Source of the DNA: Phycomyces blakesleeanus NRRL 1555(-)
Taxonomy: Eukaryota > Mucoromycota > Mucoromycetes > Mucorales > Phycomycetaceae
Length of the DNA: 64,000 bases
Assembly (NCBI RefSeq): GCF_001638985.1
Contig: NW_017265134.1
Span: forward strand, 1,178,001 to 1,242,000
Reading direction: 5' to 3'
The position numbers and the translations under genes were made by a program. The notes below the pieces were generated by a model. It did not search any database. It was not told the DNA's origin and worked only from the letters and a program-made list of their open reading frames with translations. Shown here in pieces: positions 34,591-46,051 of the stretch; position 1 is the stretch's first letter, and each line of letters begins with the position of its first letter.

Positions 34591-35247
34591 TTATATATTG
34601 CTTCGACATTTTTTGGATTGTTTCTTTGAATTTAAATGAGCTCTTTCCAACGTTAAGCCACACTTCTTCGTCATAAAGTCGTACAAGGTAGATTTACAAA
34701 CAGTTATATCGCTAAACTCATTAGCAACACTCTCCTCGATTTGCTTTAATACTGCCAAAGGGTTGTTGTTGATGAATTTTAACAAATAATCTTTGTGAAT
34801 TTCGTTAAAGATTGGTGGTCTGCCTGCAGTCTTTTTTGATGGTTGAATCTCATCACAAGGTTTTTCTTGACGTTTCTTCAGCCAGCTATACGCAGTTCGA
34901 CGAGGAATTCCCATTCTCCGCGCAGCTTTTCCTGCTGTCATTATTTTCTTGTTAACCAGAAAAAAGAAATGATCCTTTTCCTCATCGTTAAACTTTTTGT
35001 AAGGTTTACGCGCTGATCTTTTACGCTCAGAAGTTCCAGTTTTAAGTGGTGATTTTTCTTTTCGTTTCTGTACATTTGATGCTTGTTGATGTAGTTGTAG
35101 GTCCATGCTTTGATTGCGATCTGTGACTATATCGAGTAGAATTTCATTTTCATCTACCATGTCGAAGTTCTGATACCTAGACTCATCTAGTTGCTTCCCT
35201 CGGCAATAATCGCGGTAAGACTGTAAGGGCATCTGCAGCAGTTCCAT
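34591..35247 (-). pseudogene. Truncated transposase (N-terminal DNA-binding part only)
   Basis: Open frame of 218 residues. After a polar N-terminus come two helix-turn-helix units: KKFNDEEKDHFFFLVNKK / AGKAARRMGIPRRTAYSWLK and GRPPIFNEIHKDYLLKFINN / ITVCKSTLYDFMTKKCGLTL. This bipartite HTH with a GRPP linker is the standard N-terminal region of Tc1/mariner-IS630-type fungal transposases. The DDE catalytic domain that should follow the last HTH is absent: after LERAHLN the frame degenerates and stops within about 15 residues. A terminal-inverted-repeat element lies just upstream (35349-35480). It may be a dead copy or a captured DNA-binding domain. Confidence 0.7.
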
Positions 35248-35348
35248 TTCAACTTTCGTGCGATTAAACGTCGATTAGCCACACCGGGGATTTAATACAG
35301 TCCAAAAACAGATGCCCAAATTATGGTCACAAAAAGATCGTTTAAAAC

Positions 35349-35480
35349 ACAGTTGGTGTGGACAGACTAAAAGTTCAAAAAAAGGGCAAAATTAATTAAA
35401 ACTCTCGCCCAATGATATGGCTTAACATTTTGCTCTTTTTTTGCCCTTTTTTGAACTTTTAGTCTGTCAACACTAACTGT
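35349..35480. mobile_element. Small terminal-inverted-repeat element (MITE-like)
   Basis: Arms of about 44 bp: the left begins ACAGTTGGTGTGGACAGACT at about 35349 and continues AAAAGTTCAAAAAAAGGGC; the right is its reverse complement ending at about 35480, with two mismatches (G/A, G/T) and a 1-bp difference in the A run. About 40 bp lie between the arms. A TA follows the right end (TA at 35480-35481) and CA precedes the left, consistent with a mutated TA target duplication of a Tc1/mariner-type element. It is non-coding and could be mobilised only in trans. Confidence 0.8.
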
Positions 35481-37772
35481 ATTACACTTCCTGAAGTTGT
35501 CTTTTTCTTCACTGGCAATTTTATTCGTCTTCTTTTTTGAGCAACATTTGGCTATCCACAGTTAATCAGCCAATAAATCAATGTCAATATAACTGCTGCG
35601 GATACCCTTATAACCACAATACAGAAATTATTGGATGTACCAATTGATATGGATACTTTCTGTGATTTCTTGAAAGAGAAGAAAAACTCGATACATAGTC
35701 ATGCGTTTCTGAAAAAAATAAATAAATAATTACATAAAAAATAGGTTAGCATTCGCAAATTATACTCATCATTGTAAGAAATAGTGGAATCAGGCCATTC
35801 AAAGCGATAGATCCTAATTGACGGTTTACCATAAAATGGAAAATACATGTATCTGGTGTAGACTTACATAAAGCTCTTAGGATGCGACTGGAGACCCTAC
35901 TTTTGAAGTCTTAAGCCACATAAGAATAATGAATTCACTTTCGAGAAAGATAAGATAATGTGCTATGAAAGTATGGCGACAAAGTGATACAAAGAGAAGA
36001 CATATTTTCCTGTTATAGCATGATCTACCAAAAACCATGACATTATCATAAAGGAAAATACTTGGTTATACTTGAAACATAAACCAAAAGCTATAAACGT
36101 AAAATCTGCGACTAAACAATTATTGGGTCATGCTCTTCAAAAAGAATATAAAGTAATACTTGAGAAGGTAGCAAAAGTTTATTACATGATAATTTTATAT
36201 CAGATCAAAGAGTTAGAAAGATAATAGCAGGTCTTATAACACTACTAAGATTGTAAATAAAGTATATTAATAGTACGTATTACTAATAGCTAGTACTCAA
36301 TTATTTCAGAGGTCTAACTCTAGATTAAGTTCGTTGCAAAACACAGCGAAGTTATATATTTTCATCGAAAACTTTTGGGATATTTAGACATGATTATATT
36401 AGCTCTAAGTATAAGAGCGAGCGCAATTACTATACTTGATATTATTTTGAAGAAAATCTCGACTCTGCATAGATAGTTCTAAATAGCCATTTGAACCTGG
36501 TTTATTTCTGCAAATATTGGTATAATAATGACAAAGTGTCTTCTTAATTCATGGCTCTCCTTATTACTCGCTTAAAATCTACCGAACTGTGCTACCCGTG
36601 CCGGGTAGCATCACACCTTGAGATGATTGTAAAAGCGCTATTTTAATCTTTACAGAAATACGTTAAGAAATTCAAGAGACAGGGAAAATTCATGTGCCAA
36701 CTTACCATTTGTAAAATCTTATTTTGTTTTGAAAGGCTGGTATATTTTCACTCATTATTCTCCACAAAAAAATGAAAATCATTGAATACTTATCCAGTGA
36801 AATTATTCCTGCTCAAAATTTCAATTTTGACAAATAATTAACGAAATAGTATAAGATATGGTCGATGACTTGCTTGAAGGTATTTTCAAAGATGAAAGTA
36901 AATCTCAAATTATTTAAAAAATTTAACCAAAAATTGATATTTCCCGATAACTGGCACTATTGTGTGTGTGTTACATGACCCTCTGTCAATACAGAAAATA
37001 TTTGTGAGACAATATTGTGTAACCATTTGTGGCAGAACTTATTACAAATACATAATTATAATGTTTTATAATGTTGTGCATAATTTGTGGACTGTATAAT
37101 TATTCTGCTATATGTAAGCTAATGAAATAGCCTAGCAGTTGGTTGTGTATGTTTTTTCTTTCTTTTTTGAATATTCAAGAGTTTTTGTTTCGTTTATCGC
37201 AGCCAGATACATAAAATGTCCTAAAAGAAGTTTTTGTAATACATCGTAAATGAAGCATTTAATTAAAGCAATTTTACTTTTCATTTTACTGCAGTTCATC
37301 GGATTTACTTTTGTAAAAACCATCGGCCATTTCCTAAAGCAAGTCTCCGACTGGACCTGAACATTTGCATCTGTTTTCGTGATAATTTTGTATGCATAAT
37401 GATATTGATAATGTGGCTTACCATCGTACACACATGGTAAGATTCTACCAAATATGTAGCGCAAATGTGTTTTCTATTACTTGATACCACACGCTCACCT
37501 GTCTTTTCTGATATTGCCTCGAGTATTGACGTGAAAAAATACAAAGTGGCCCTTGCATACTTCAGATATTCTCAAATAATGTTGCTCAAGAGGATATTAA
37601 AGCCCAAAGGTCCAAATTTCATAACTTGGAGTTAGAAATAAGTACACGTATCTGAGGAATAGTGTAAGTATTGACAGGAAAGAGAAGCTATAAATAATTG
37701 AACCTTCAATGCTCTATTTTCCCTCATTACCCCACCTTCCTTTCCTTTATTTCCTACTAAAGTCAACTTACG
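35481..37772. other. Gene-free accessory region
   Basis: About 2.3 kb. There is a coding-like fragment near 35595-35720 (TLITTIQKLLDVPIDMDTFC, then stop) and overlapping minus-strand ORFs at 37132-37544 with biased composition (HYQYHYAYKIITKTDA), both probably decayed ORFs. A 9-bp perfect hairpin is at 36590-36610. The promoter of the polygalacturonase gene should lie in the last few hundred bases. Confidence 0.45.
36590..36610. repeat. Perfect GC-rich hairpin in AT-rich DNA
   Basis: TGCTACCCG, loop TGC, CGGGTAGCA: a 9-bp perfect stem with a 3-nt loop, flanked by GTG and CAC that can extend it with mismatches. The surroundings are about 70% AT, so the stem stands out. Function unknown. Confidence 0.75.
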
Positions 37773-39042
37773 ATGCATTTCTTTGGAACTGGCACTATTG
37801 CTTCTATCTTGCTTCTGGCTACTGCCGCCCAGGCTGCCACAGTTTGCACCGTCAAGAAATCCGGAAATGGTGATGATGCTGTCTCAATCAATGCTGCATT
37901 CTCTGCTTGCAAAAATGGCGGTACCGTTATCTTCCCTGCAGGCGCCGTCTTTAACTTGAAGTCAGTTGTTGCTGCTGCTGATCTTAAAGGTGTCACCGTG
38001 AAGTTCGATTCGACTGTCAACCTTCCTTCATACAACCCCTCATTTGCCAAACAAAAAGCCTACTTCTATCTCGCTGGTGACAAAATCAATTTCTCTGGTA
38101 AAGGCACATTCTTCGGCAATGGCCAAGGCTGGTACAATGCAAAGAACAAGAACGCTCCAGTTGTCTTTAAGCCCAAGGCTACCAACTCTTACTTTGGCGG
38201 CTTCACTATCAAGCAGGCCCCCCGAGCTCACTTTAGTGTCAATGGATGCAAAAATACCATCTTTGAGAACTTGACTATCCACACAGTTTCAGCAAACTCC
38301 AATTACCCTGCCAAGAACACAGACGCCTTTGATGTTTCTGCATCAAGTGGCATCACCATTCGTAACTCTAACATTGTTAACGGCGATGATTGTATTGCCG
38401 TTAATGGCGGTGTCTATGGTTTGACGGTCTCTGGTCTCACATGCACCGGAAGTCATGGTTTCAGTGTTGGCTCTCTTGGAAAGGACGGAAAGACTGATGT
38501 TGTCTCCAACTTGAAGTTCTTAAACAACAAGTGTATCAATTGCCAAAACGGTGTCAGGTAAATAAAAGCTTATGCAATTGTTAATATAGTGTAGCAGTTA
38601 CTTATCATCCCTGTGTTTTCTAGAATCAAGACCTGGCCTGGAGGAAAGGGCAGTGTTAGCGACATTACCTTTGACAAAATCAACCTCCAAAACGTTGAAA
38701 ACCCTATCCTTATTACAACTCATTACTGCGATAACCAGAAAGCATCCAGTTGCGTTGGTAGCGACTCTACTTCTTTGAGTATCAGCGGTGTCACTATCAA
38801 CAACATCTATGGGTAAGTTCTAAAAATATTGTATAATATCCAGTCTCTAATAATCATATTTAAAACCACACAGCTCTGTTGCTGCATCGAAAAAGTCCAT
38901 TGTTAACATCAACTGCGCTTCTAAGGCTCCTTGCAAGAATGTCTCTCTTACCAACATTAATATTAAGCGTGCTTCAAGCACACCAAAAAACGTGTGTCTT
39001 AATGTTGCCGGTTCTTCCTCTATTGGTTTATGCAAACAATAA
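37773..39042 (+). CDS. Secreted polygalacturonase, GH28 (probably exo-acting)
   Basis: Pectin-degrading glycoside hydrolase of 380 residues. Exons 37773-38557, 38624-38812, 38874-39042 (phase 2, 2). Signal peptide: MHFFGTGTIASILLLATAAQ with cleavage near residue 21 (AAQA). GH28 active-site set: N182-T-D184 (followed by Ala-Phe-Asp rather than Gly-Phe-Asp), G-D205-D206-C, G-S-H228-G and R262-I-K264 across intron 1. Many Cys residues are in the usual paired positions and the beta-helix repeats are visible (FENLTIHT, IRNSNIV, LKFLNNKC). The GSHG rather than GGHG loop and the overall sequence suggest an exo-enzyme as in Rhizopus. GC content and codon use are higher than in the flanks; it sits in the accessory region and faces no neighbour closely. 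Confidence 0.93.
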
Positions 39043-40376
39043 ACGTGAACAAGTCTTCATACCCACTAAAATATGGTTTCTACCTTTTTTTATTTTAAAG
39101 AAAAACTCGCAACAAAAAAATAAATACAGAATATACAATTTTGCAAATACAACTTTGATTTGACATCGAATTTGGTTTACATTGTTTTTATATTATATTA
39201 GTATATGCACTTTCACCAAATATATAATGTATATATTGCTTTCAATAATGAGCTTTCGATAATAGCTCCTATATTGTGTGTATGTGTTTTTACCCTCTCA
39301 GTATATAAGTATTAAATGCTTAATTATTTACTTGAATGACTTTTAAGTAGTTAACCTATCAATACATCTTGATTTTAATACACATCACAATATTACAATC
39401 TATATATAACGGTGGATAATATATCTGGAGTTTATAAAACTATGTTATTTACTATAAAGAATATCTTGCTATTACAATATGGGAAGTTAAATATAAAAGT
39501 GCAATACTTTTTATTTCTTTCTGCCGTATATTTTCTAGGGCATGGGGCACCCGTTTTTTTAAACATTCTACAAGAAGGGTACAGTGACTATTGAAAGAAA
39601 GATGTGTATATTTGCTCTTTTGTATTTTATATATATTCCAAGATCCAATTTCAAGTTGGATAATATGTGTAGACAGACTAGAAAGTTCGAACAGCTCTGC
39701 CTGGCTAGTCTTCTTCCGTTGCTAATTAGATTGAGAAGAAGAGCATACTTTTGGTTAGAGAGATGTAACAGAGTGAGCAAGGTCTAGAAAAATTCTGAAT
39801 AAAATATTTTCACTTCATGGAAAAGATGGTATTATGAGGACTTCATTTTATGTGATATCTATTCGAACTTTCGAGTCTTTCCATACCATATCCTTTAACA
39901 AAGCCAGTGTATATGATAGCAGTAGATGTATACACATATATCTTTTTAGCTTTTAGCTTTTTTTTTCTTGAAAAAAACTCGTTTATAAACTGTATAAATT
40001 TGATAAAAAAGACTTTCAATGTGCTACAAATAATATTTAATTATCTCAATCAGTCGTTTTATAATTTCTTTTAAAGGTTTGAATTCTGATATGTAAAATA
40101 TTCTGTGACTTATTTTCAGATAATGAGAGCACTTCAAAGTGTTCGAATGATTGGGAGTAAATGTATGGGTGTATGGGCATGTAAATTGTAGAATTGATAA
40201 AGGACCAGAAGCAAAATGGAAATATGTGCGTATGCGTATGCTTGTGCGTGTGTGCGTACTTGTATGTGCATGCATGCGTGTGTGTACGTTTGTGAGTGGG
40301 TGTGTAAATGTATAAATGCAATATACACCAATTGTTATGGTGCTTCACTGTGAAGGTAACCGATGTATCAGAATTA
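39043..40376. other. Intergenic region
   Basis: About 1.3 kb, AT-rich. A TG/TGCG-rich tract at about 40225-40310 creates spurious His/Thr-rich minus-strand ORFs. No gene seen. Confidence 0.6.
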
Positions 40377-41531
40377 CTAGGATTCTTCACAAGTTTCCGT
40401 TTTCTCATCAGTAGACTTGGTTAATGGTTTGCGTTTTGCATGTTTTCCTTGACGGCTGATCGAAATTTTCCCCGAATTGAGATATTCATTGGCCCATCTA
40501 CGAATGGATGCTGGGCGGTAGGTAGACGATGTAGGCCAGACATTTTTTGCTGCTCGTTCAGAAGCGGCCATTTTCTTCATACCTTGGAGTCTGAATTGTA
40601 TATACTGCTTAACAGCCAAGTGTTTATGGGATTCATAAGGTTCTCCACTGTTTGGCACAGAAATGGCTGATGCGTTTGCAGCCAAAGCCTTCTCATCGAG
40701 CTTTGTATAAGCATCTTGAAAGAAGTTAAGCTCATTCTTCTTTTTCTCTTCTTTCTCTTTCTTTTTCTTTTCTCTTTCTATTTTTTTTTCTATTTTCTCG
40801 CGGTTTGCAAGCTTATCAGTTTCACTACATTCAGGCTGCTGATTTGGTATACTGAGGTTACACTCCTTACTCTCGGCAGATGTATCACTCTTTGACATTG
40901 CAAGTAAAGCTGCTTTACGTCTACGCCACAGAGTTGTTCGTGAGTTCTTTTTGTAGGTTTCTCGGGTCTTTCGGACAGCTCCAATTTTCAGTCCCAGCTG
41001 GTCTTCAGACTTTACTTTCTGTTGATTTGTAGAAGGTTCAGCTTGGAGGACTCCACTAGAGATATCAGGAGAAACAAAAGATAGCTGGTCCTGCTCGGGT
41101 ACATATTCAGAATTCCCCTCATTTGAGCTAGTTTTCTCATCTAATTTGCAAGGTAAATGTTTGGTAGCATCCATATGTTTATGCTCTGTCAAAAATGGCA
41201 ATCCTTCCACTCTAGTGTATTGTGTAGTGGCGGTTATACTGGTAGCTGTTTCCACTTCAATCGCTGTAATTATAGGTTCCGGTGTGATCATTGGCTTATC
41301 TCCGGTAATCGTTTTCAATAGCTCTACATTTTCAGTTGAATCTCTTTCAAATGTAGGATTGGCAATCTTGGCATGAATGGAAAGGTCTTTATCGTCATTC
41401 AAAAGGGGTTTGTCGGCGGAACAAGTTGGTTCTTCAATTATCCTAGTACTGGGCCTGTGGATACCGTATTTATTCTGCACTTTTCGCATTCTTGTCTGGG
41501 CGGCTCTTTTTTGACGTGTTTGGCGTGGCAT
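40377..41531 (-). CDS. Protein with transposase-like N-terminal DNA-binding domain, no DDE domain
   Basis: Intact single-exon ORF of 384 residues from the ATG at 41531. The N-terminus is basic (MPRQTRQKRAAQTRMRKVQN), followed by about 180 polar residues and a long Lys/Glu coiled-coil-like stretch (KIEREKKKKEKEEKKK). The C-terminal about 75 residues read HKHLAVKQYIQFRLQGMKKM, ASERAAKNVW, YRPASIRRWANEYLNSGKIS and RQGKHAKRK. The A-S-x-x-A-A, S-I-R-x-W-x-x-x-Y and Q-G-x-H-x-K signature is that of the DNA-binding region preceding the catalytic domain of many fungal IS630-like transposases. Here the protein stops directly after it. It may be a domesticated DNA-binding protein or a truncated element; the open frame of 384 codons favours some constraint. 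Confidence 0.65.
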   Translation of the reverse strand: MPRQTRQKRAAQTRMRKVQNKYGIHRPSTRIIEEPTCSADKPLLNDDKDLSIHAKIANPTFERDSTENVELLKTITGDKPMITPEPIITAIEVETATSITATTQYTRVEGLPFLTEHKHMDATKHLPCKLDEKTSSNEGNSEYVPEQDQLSFVSPDISSGVLQAEPSTNQQKVKSEDQLGLKIGAVRKTRETYKKNSRTTLWRRRKAALLAMSKSDTSAESKECNLSIPNQQPECSETDKLANREKIEKKIEREKKKKEKEEKKKNELNFFQDAYTKLDEKALAANASAISVPNSGEPYESHKHLAVKQYIQFRLQGMKKMAASERAAKNVWPTSSTYRPASIRRWANEYLNSGKISISRQGKHAKRKPLTKSTDEKTETCEES

Positions 41532-43517
41532 GATGAAAACAACGTTTTGAAACGAGGGTCTAGGCAGTACCTTGCTGGTTGGAAATTTATAAATATGTAT
41601 ATAAAAAGTTAACCTTTCACGTGACACTGTATTTGAAAGAAATGAATTGGAAAAAGAAGCACCATGATGTGTGTAACATGTATTCTTCAAGTGGATGTCC
41701 GTTTACAATGTCATTTTAAATTCACAAAAAAAGAACGGTATCTATAACCCTGATATTATACGAGTCTATTAGATTAGTATTCAAGGGAGAAATCATATTA
41801 CAGCCTAATTGCCTTCTTTATTCCACTGCTAAGTCCACTAAAGGGGAAGTTAGAGATGCAAACGATGGAAAAAGGTTTCAAGTTAATGGACCATACGCAC
41901 CCCCATGCAAAACATTCTTATCTCAGCACAATATTGCATTGTGTTACCCTCACAGAATCCAAGATTAGGTGTAAAGCTCTGATCTTCGATTGAATAGTAT
42001 TCTTGTATATACCATGGTTGTACATTACTAAGGTCAATACCAGAATGTAAAATTTGCTTTCAGTTGTAAAAAACAGTCAAGAAGACACTTATCATTAGTA
42101 TTATCCTAGTTAATTTGCTTAAAATAAAGCTTGAGTTTTATTCACACACACATATATATATAGCTTCTTCTGATAGTGCATTTTATGCACAAGATGCTTA
42201 AGCACCGTAATTAATACACCAATACCTTGTTAAAGTATAGTTGAAAGCAATTTTTCTTTGTACATTTTATCTTTCGGGTATTTACCATAACCTTTATCAC
42301 TCGGCTAAAGGTGTTATCGAACATAATTGGAGAAACCCCTATAGATATTATGATCGAACTAATTAATCGATATATAAATACACTTTTTGCACTTATTTTT
42401 GCGCATGCGTGGAGAAAATTATTACTCATATTAGAGGTGTTGTCTAGTGGAAAGTCGAATATTTTATCCATTTTCAATTGAAACGTCGATTTAATTTCCA
42501 ATAATTGCTATACATTTTTTTCAGTTGATGCGATTTAGTGGAAAATGTAAGTGGAAAATTGAAGACTACTACAGACTCTTGGATTTCGAGTAATATTAGT
42601 CCTCATACGCTTATGCTTGAACGGCGCATCGTCGGCTATGTCTTTTTTTTCTAAAAAAAATAGATCGAAAGTATTTGTAAGCCTTTCACTAAGTAGCGTA
42701 GTAATTGTAATTTTAAAAGTTGAATTTGTCATGCATTTTCCTTCCGTATTACTTAATTACTTTACAGCTAATTAGTCAAAGTTGGCTTTTACTTTGTTTT
42801 GGCTTTGACTACTTATCAGAATTGGATAAGCATCCAGAAATGTAGAACTATCTATTGTTATATTGTTATCATAATAATATCCTATATTTGTATATCGATT
42901 AATTAGTTCGATCCTAATATTTTTAGGATTTTCTCCAAGTACGCTTGAGAACGCCTTAAAGAACCAATAAAGGGTGTGTGTACTCCAAGAAGTCGGCACC
43001 ATTTTCTATAATTTCTCTTATAAGAAGCAGTGAAAAGAATGCCATGCGGTCAAGGGGGTTGAGTTAACCAAACCAAAGTTTAGATCACAGCCCCATTGCA
43101 CACACCTGATAAGATATAGAGGCAGAGCCGAGTGAAGGAATAACTGGTATGAAGAATGTAGTATATTTGAGGGCTACAATGAAATGAGAATAGGATTTTA
43201 TCGGTTTTGAACTTGCTTCATGTTTTGTAAAAAAATAATAATAGGAGTAATCTATAAGACGATAATTGATGAAAAAGCTACCCTTACTTATTATTAACCC
43301 TCTTTTATATATCAAGATTCGATAACAATTATGCATATCCTCTTATACTTTAATACTGAAAACTATAGCTATAATAGCTGCTGAGCAGTAATATGTTGAA
43401 GATGTGTTATAATCTGTTGCATGAAAAAATATTCTCGGTGCAATCATCATTTTATTTGAGTGTATGAGCACACTATTTTCATTGATATACTAGTTATATA
43501 CAGAAAGAAAGCAAATA
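41532..43517. other. Gene-free stretch with unrecognised minus-strand ORFs
   Basis: About 2 kb. ORFs of 65-96 codons occur in series on the minus strand (42211-42501, 42535-42732, 42772-43002), possibly pieces of one decayed gene, but no domain is recognisable and composition is at background. The last part is the 3' flank of MAD2. Confidence 0.45.
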
Positions 43518-44453
43518 TCAATAGTTATCCTTCAATTGGTAAGCCACGAAAGTTTCCACTTGATGAGCTGACGTTGAGAGAGTTTTCAGCCGCATATGTT
43601 CTCCTCCTCCCTTGATCAATGCTACATCTCCAGTGCCCCACTTTTCATTACCGAGCACAGATTTATCTGTGTATACCTGAATATTTATAGTGCCTAATTA
43701 CTACAATAAGTAACCTTGAATTGGCTAATGGAGCTACGATTTACATTTCTCAGTGAGTTCAGGTAAGAATGAGACACTGGCTGTAATTTGACGGATGGTG
43801 GCACGGAACTCGCGATCAAACTTTTCACTTTCCTTGGCAAGAGATCTTGTTTCAAAATGAATACCAGCAGTGTTAAGTTCACTCACTTCAGCGGTATACA
43901 TACGCATATACATATATATATATAAGCTTACATCAATTGTCCATCCTCATTTGAATTCTTTGCCTTTATATCAAATTGCCACCGCTCAACTGTTTCTCCG
44001 GTCTCAACAGATTGAATCAACAGCACCAACTTCTGTATGACATTCTCAAGTATCCAATCTATAAAATATACATAACATTAGGTATTACCGCATAAAACAG
44101 CAGTGCGGTCAACCTACCTTTTACTTGGGACATAACATCAGCGACATACTTTTCAAGTTCCTTGTTTACAGTTGTCATGACTCTGGCATTATGTTTGTTA
44201 ATTACTTCAAAGTCTTCTTCAGGGTAGATTCCACGCTGATAAAGGATACTGAGGAGAGAAAAAGAAAGAAATATAAAAGAGTTGTTGTGTCAGTCGAGCA
44301 CTGGTAGTGTTCCTGACATTACTCCACCTGTAGATGCATGATTCTAGAAGGTAAACGAGAATTAATGAAAGAGACAGTTTTAAATGTCCTTTGGTTACCA
44401 AAGTAATCGGTAGCAAATGAAGCCGATCCAGAAAATGTCAATGTTTCTTCCAT
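43518..44453 (-). CDS. MAD2: Spindle assembly checkpoint protein MAD2 (HORMA domain)
   Basis: Checkpoint protein that is converted on unattached kinetochores and inhibits Cdc20-APC/C. Six exons on the minus strand: 44399-44453, 44328-44343 (16 nt), 44118-44248, 43932-44058, 43745-43845, 43518-43693; 201 residues, the usual Mad2 length. Conserved blocks: SGSASFATDYF, SILYQRGIYPEEDFE, MSQVKDWILENVIQKLVLLI, TGETVERWQFDIK, RATIRQITASVSFLPEL, VYTDKSVLGNEKWG, LKTLSTSAHQVETFVAYQL. The 16-nt microexon was placed because it is the only combination giving phase-correct joining and exactly the six residues expected between the DYF and ILYQRG motifs. The gene is divergent to mitoferrin. Confidence 0.93.
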
Positions 44454-46051
44454 CTTTAGGTGAATATGACTTGTTGCATATATTTTATGTGGGTGTGTTT
44501 TTGTGGATTTTATATTTCTTATTTTAATGATTGGCTATCGTATTTTCACACCAAAAATAAAATCAAGTAATTGGGAGCCGATTTCTGACGTATTGGATTT
44601 CTTGTGAATAAATCTGCGTTAAAAACACGAATTATCAAGATTAAAATAACCATATTACACCAGCCACTTAAAATGCACTCTTGTCATTTGGGATCACCAC
44701 TGGTCTTTCCGTTTTAACTCTGTTCCTTTCCTTCCCTCTGCGGTACTCACCACTGTTCGCAAGTCAATCTCTCGCCTCTGCTATGAGCTAGAGCTGGACC
44801 CTCAAGATGTATCCCCCATATAAAAGAATATCCTTACTCTTAACCTAAAATTCTATAATTCCAAAAAAAAACATAAAAGCCAAAAGCCAAAATCATCACA
44901 TAACTGGAAAAACCCCACCAACAAATATTGTAATCTTCTCTTTTCATACTCAATCAGATACTTTTAATAAATATGAGCCTTTCATTAGATCCATACAAAC
45001 AAAAAAATGTATGCATACTTCAACAAATATCTCTTTCTAGGTTTTCACCTCTCCTTATAAAGCTTCGAATGTTTGGTTATATAGTCTACACAACATAATT
45101 TCTCATCAATTATTGCCTAATGACCTCATGTCTACCATAGAACTCACCAATATTAGAACCATTTAAAGTAATTGTTTGGCCCTTGTTAGCATGCCTCACT
45201 TAGGCTTATAAAACCTTTCTAGCTAGTAAACTGGCCTTAGACAATATATAGCTTGAACTTTGTCCCTCAGAATAGCATTTTAACTAGCTACTTTACCTTT
45301 TACAAGTCCTTTACGTGTCACTTCCTTCTATAATTTAATATTTTTGGATTTTAATCGAAGATTCAATTTCTAAGATTTATAATCCCTGGTAGAGAATACC
45401 AAATTTCACAAACCTGCCTATTGTTCTAATCTTCTGCCAAATAATTTAAATCATAAATATCTATTCGATAAGTGTCTTGAAAAATGAATGATATGGATAA
45501 GTTTAGGCAAAGAAATATGTTAAGATCAGCGCAAAAAGAAACGCATTATTATTTACATAGAAAGAAAGAAAAAAAAACCTACATTATTAAAATAGTGTAC
45601 AAATGTTTTAAACTTAGAAAACAACGTACAAGTATTTCAAATGATTATGTTAGAAACAATGATCAGGATCACTAGAAATATTAAGATTAAGTAAAAGAAA
45701 TACGCTAGATATGAGTATACAAGACACATCGCATTATTAATTGCCTTTCCTTTAGAAGCACTTTTATTACTCGATTATACTAATAGATAAAGAAAAATAT
45801 ATATTGTTTTATTTTTATTGCGTGTGCGTGGGAGTGAAAATGTTGACAGGATAACCTGCAGTTCTTATTGGTTGTATTGGACCTTCTCCATCTCAGCCAT
45901 TTTCGACTGTCTATCATTCTTCACCCCTCTTTTCCGTCTAGCGTGGATCCACTGCAAAAACTCAGCGTCGGATGACTGGCAAGGTATAGATCAACACGTC
46001 TTGGTGCAATGGCGGGAGATTCATTTTATTTTATTGACATTTGATATTGGC
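44454..46051. other. Divergent intergenic region (MAD2 / mitoferrin)
   Basis: About 1.6 kb. Less AT-rich blocks at 44690-44800 and 45830-46000 are probable promoters for MAD2 and mitoferrin; an ATTGG (inverted CCAAT) lies at about 45868. The middle is AT-rich and holds no recognisable gene; a short ORF at 45484-45675 is not supported. Confidence 0.55.

Noticed and set aside
37763..38282. Minus-strand ORFs antisense to the polygalacturonase
   Set aside because: Shadows of a strongly biased coding exon.
40024..40408. His/Thr-rich minus-strand ORFs
   Set aside because: Arise from a TG/GTGCG repeat tract; not conserved sequence.
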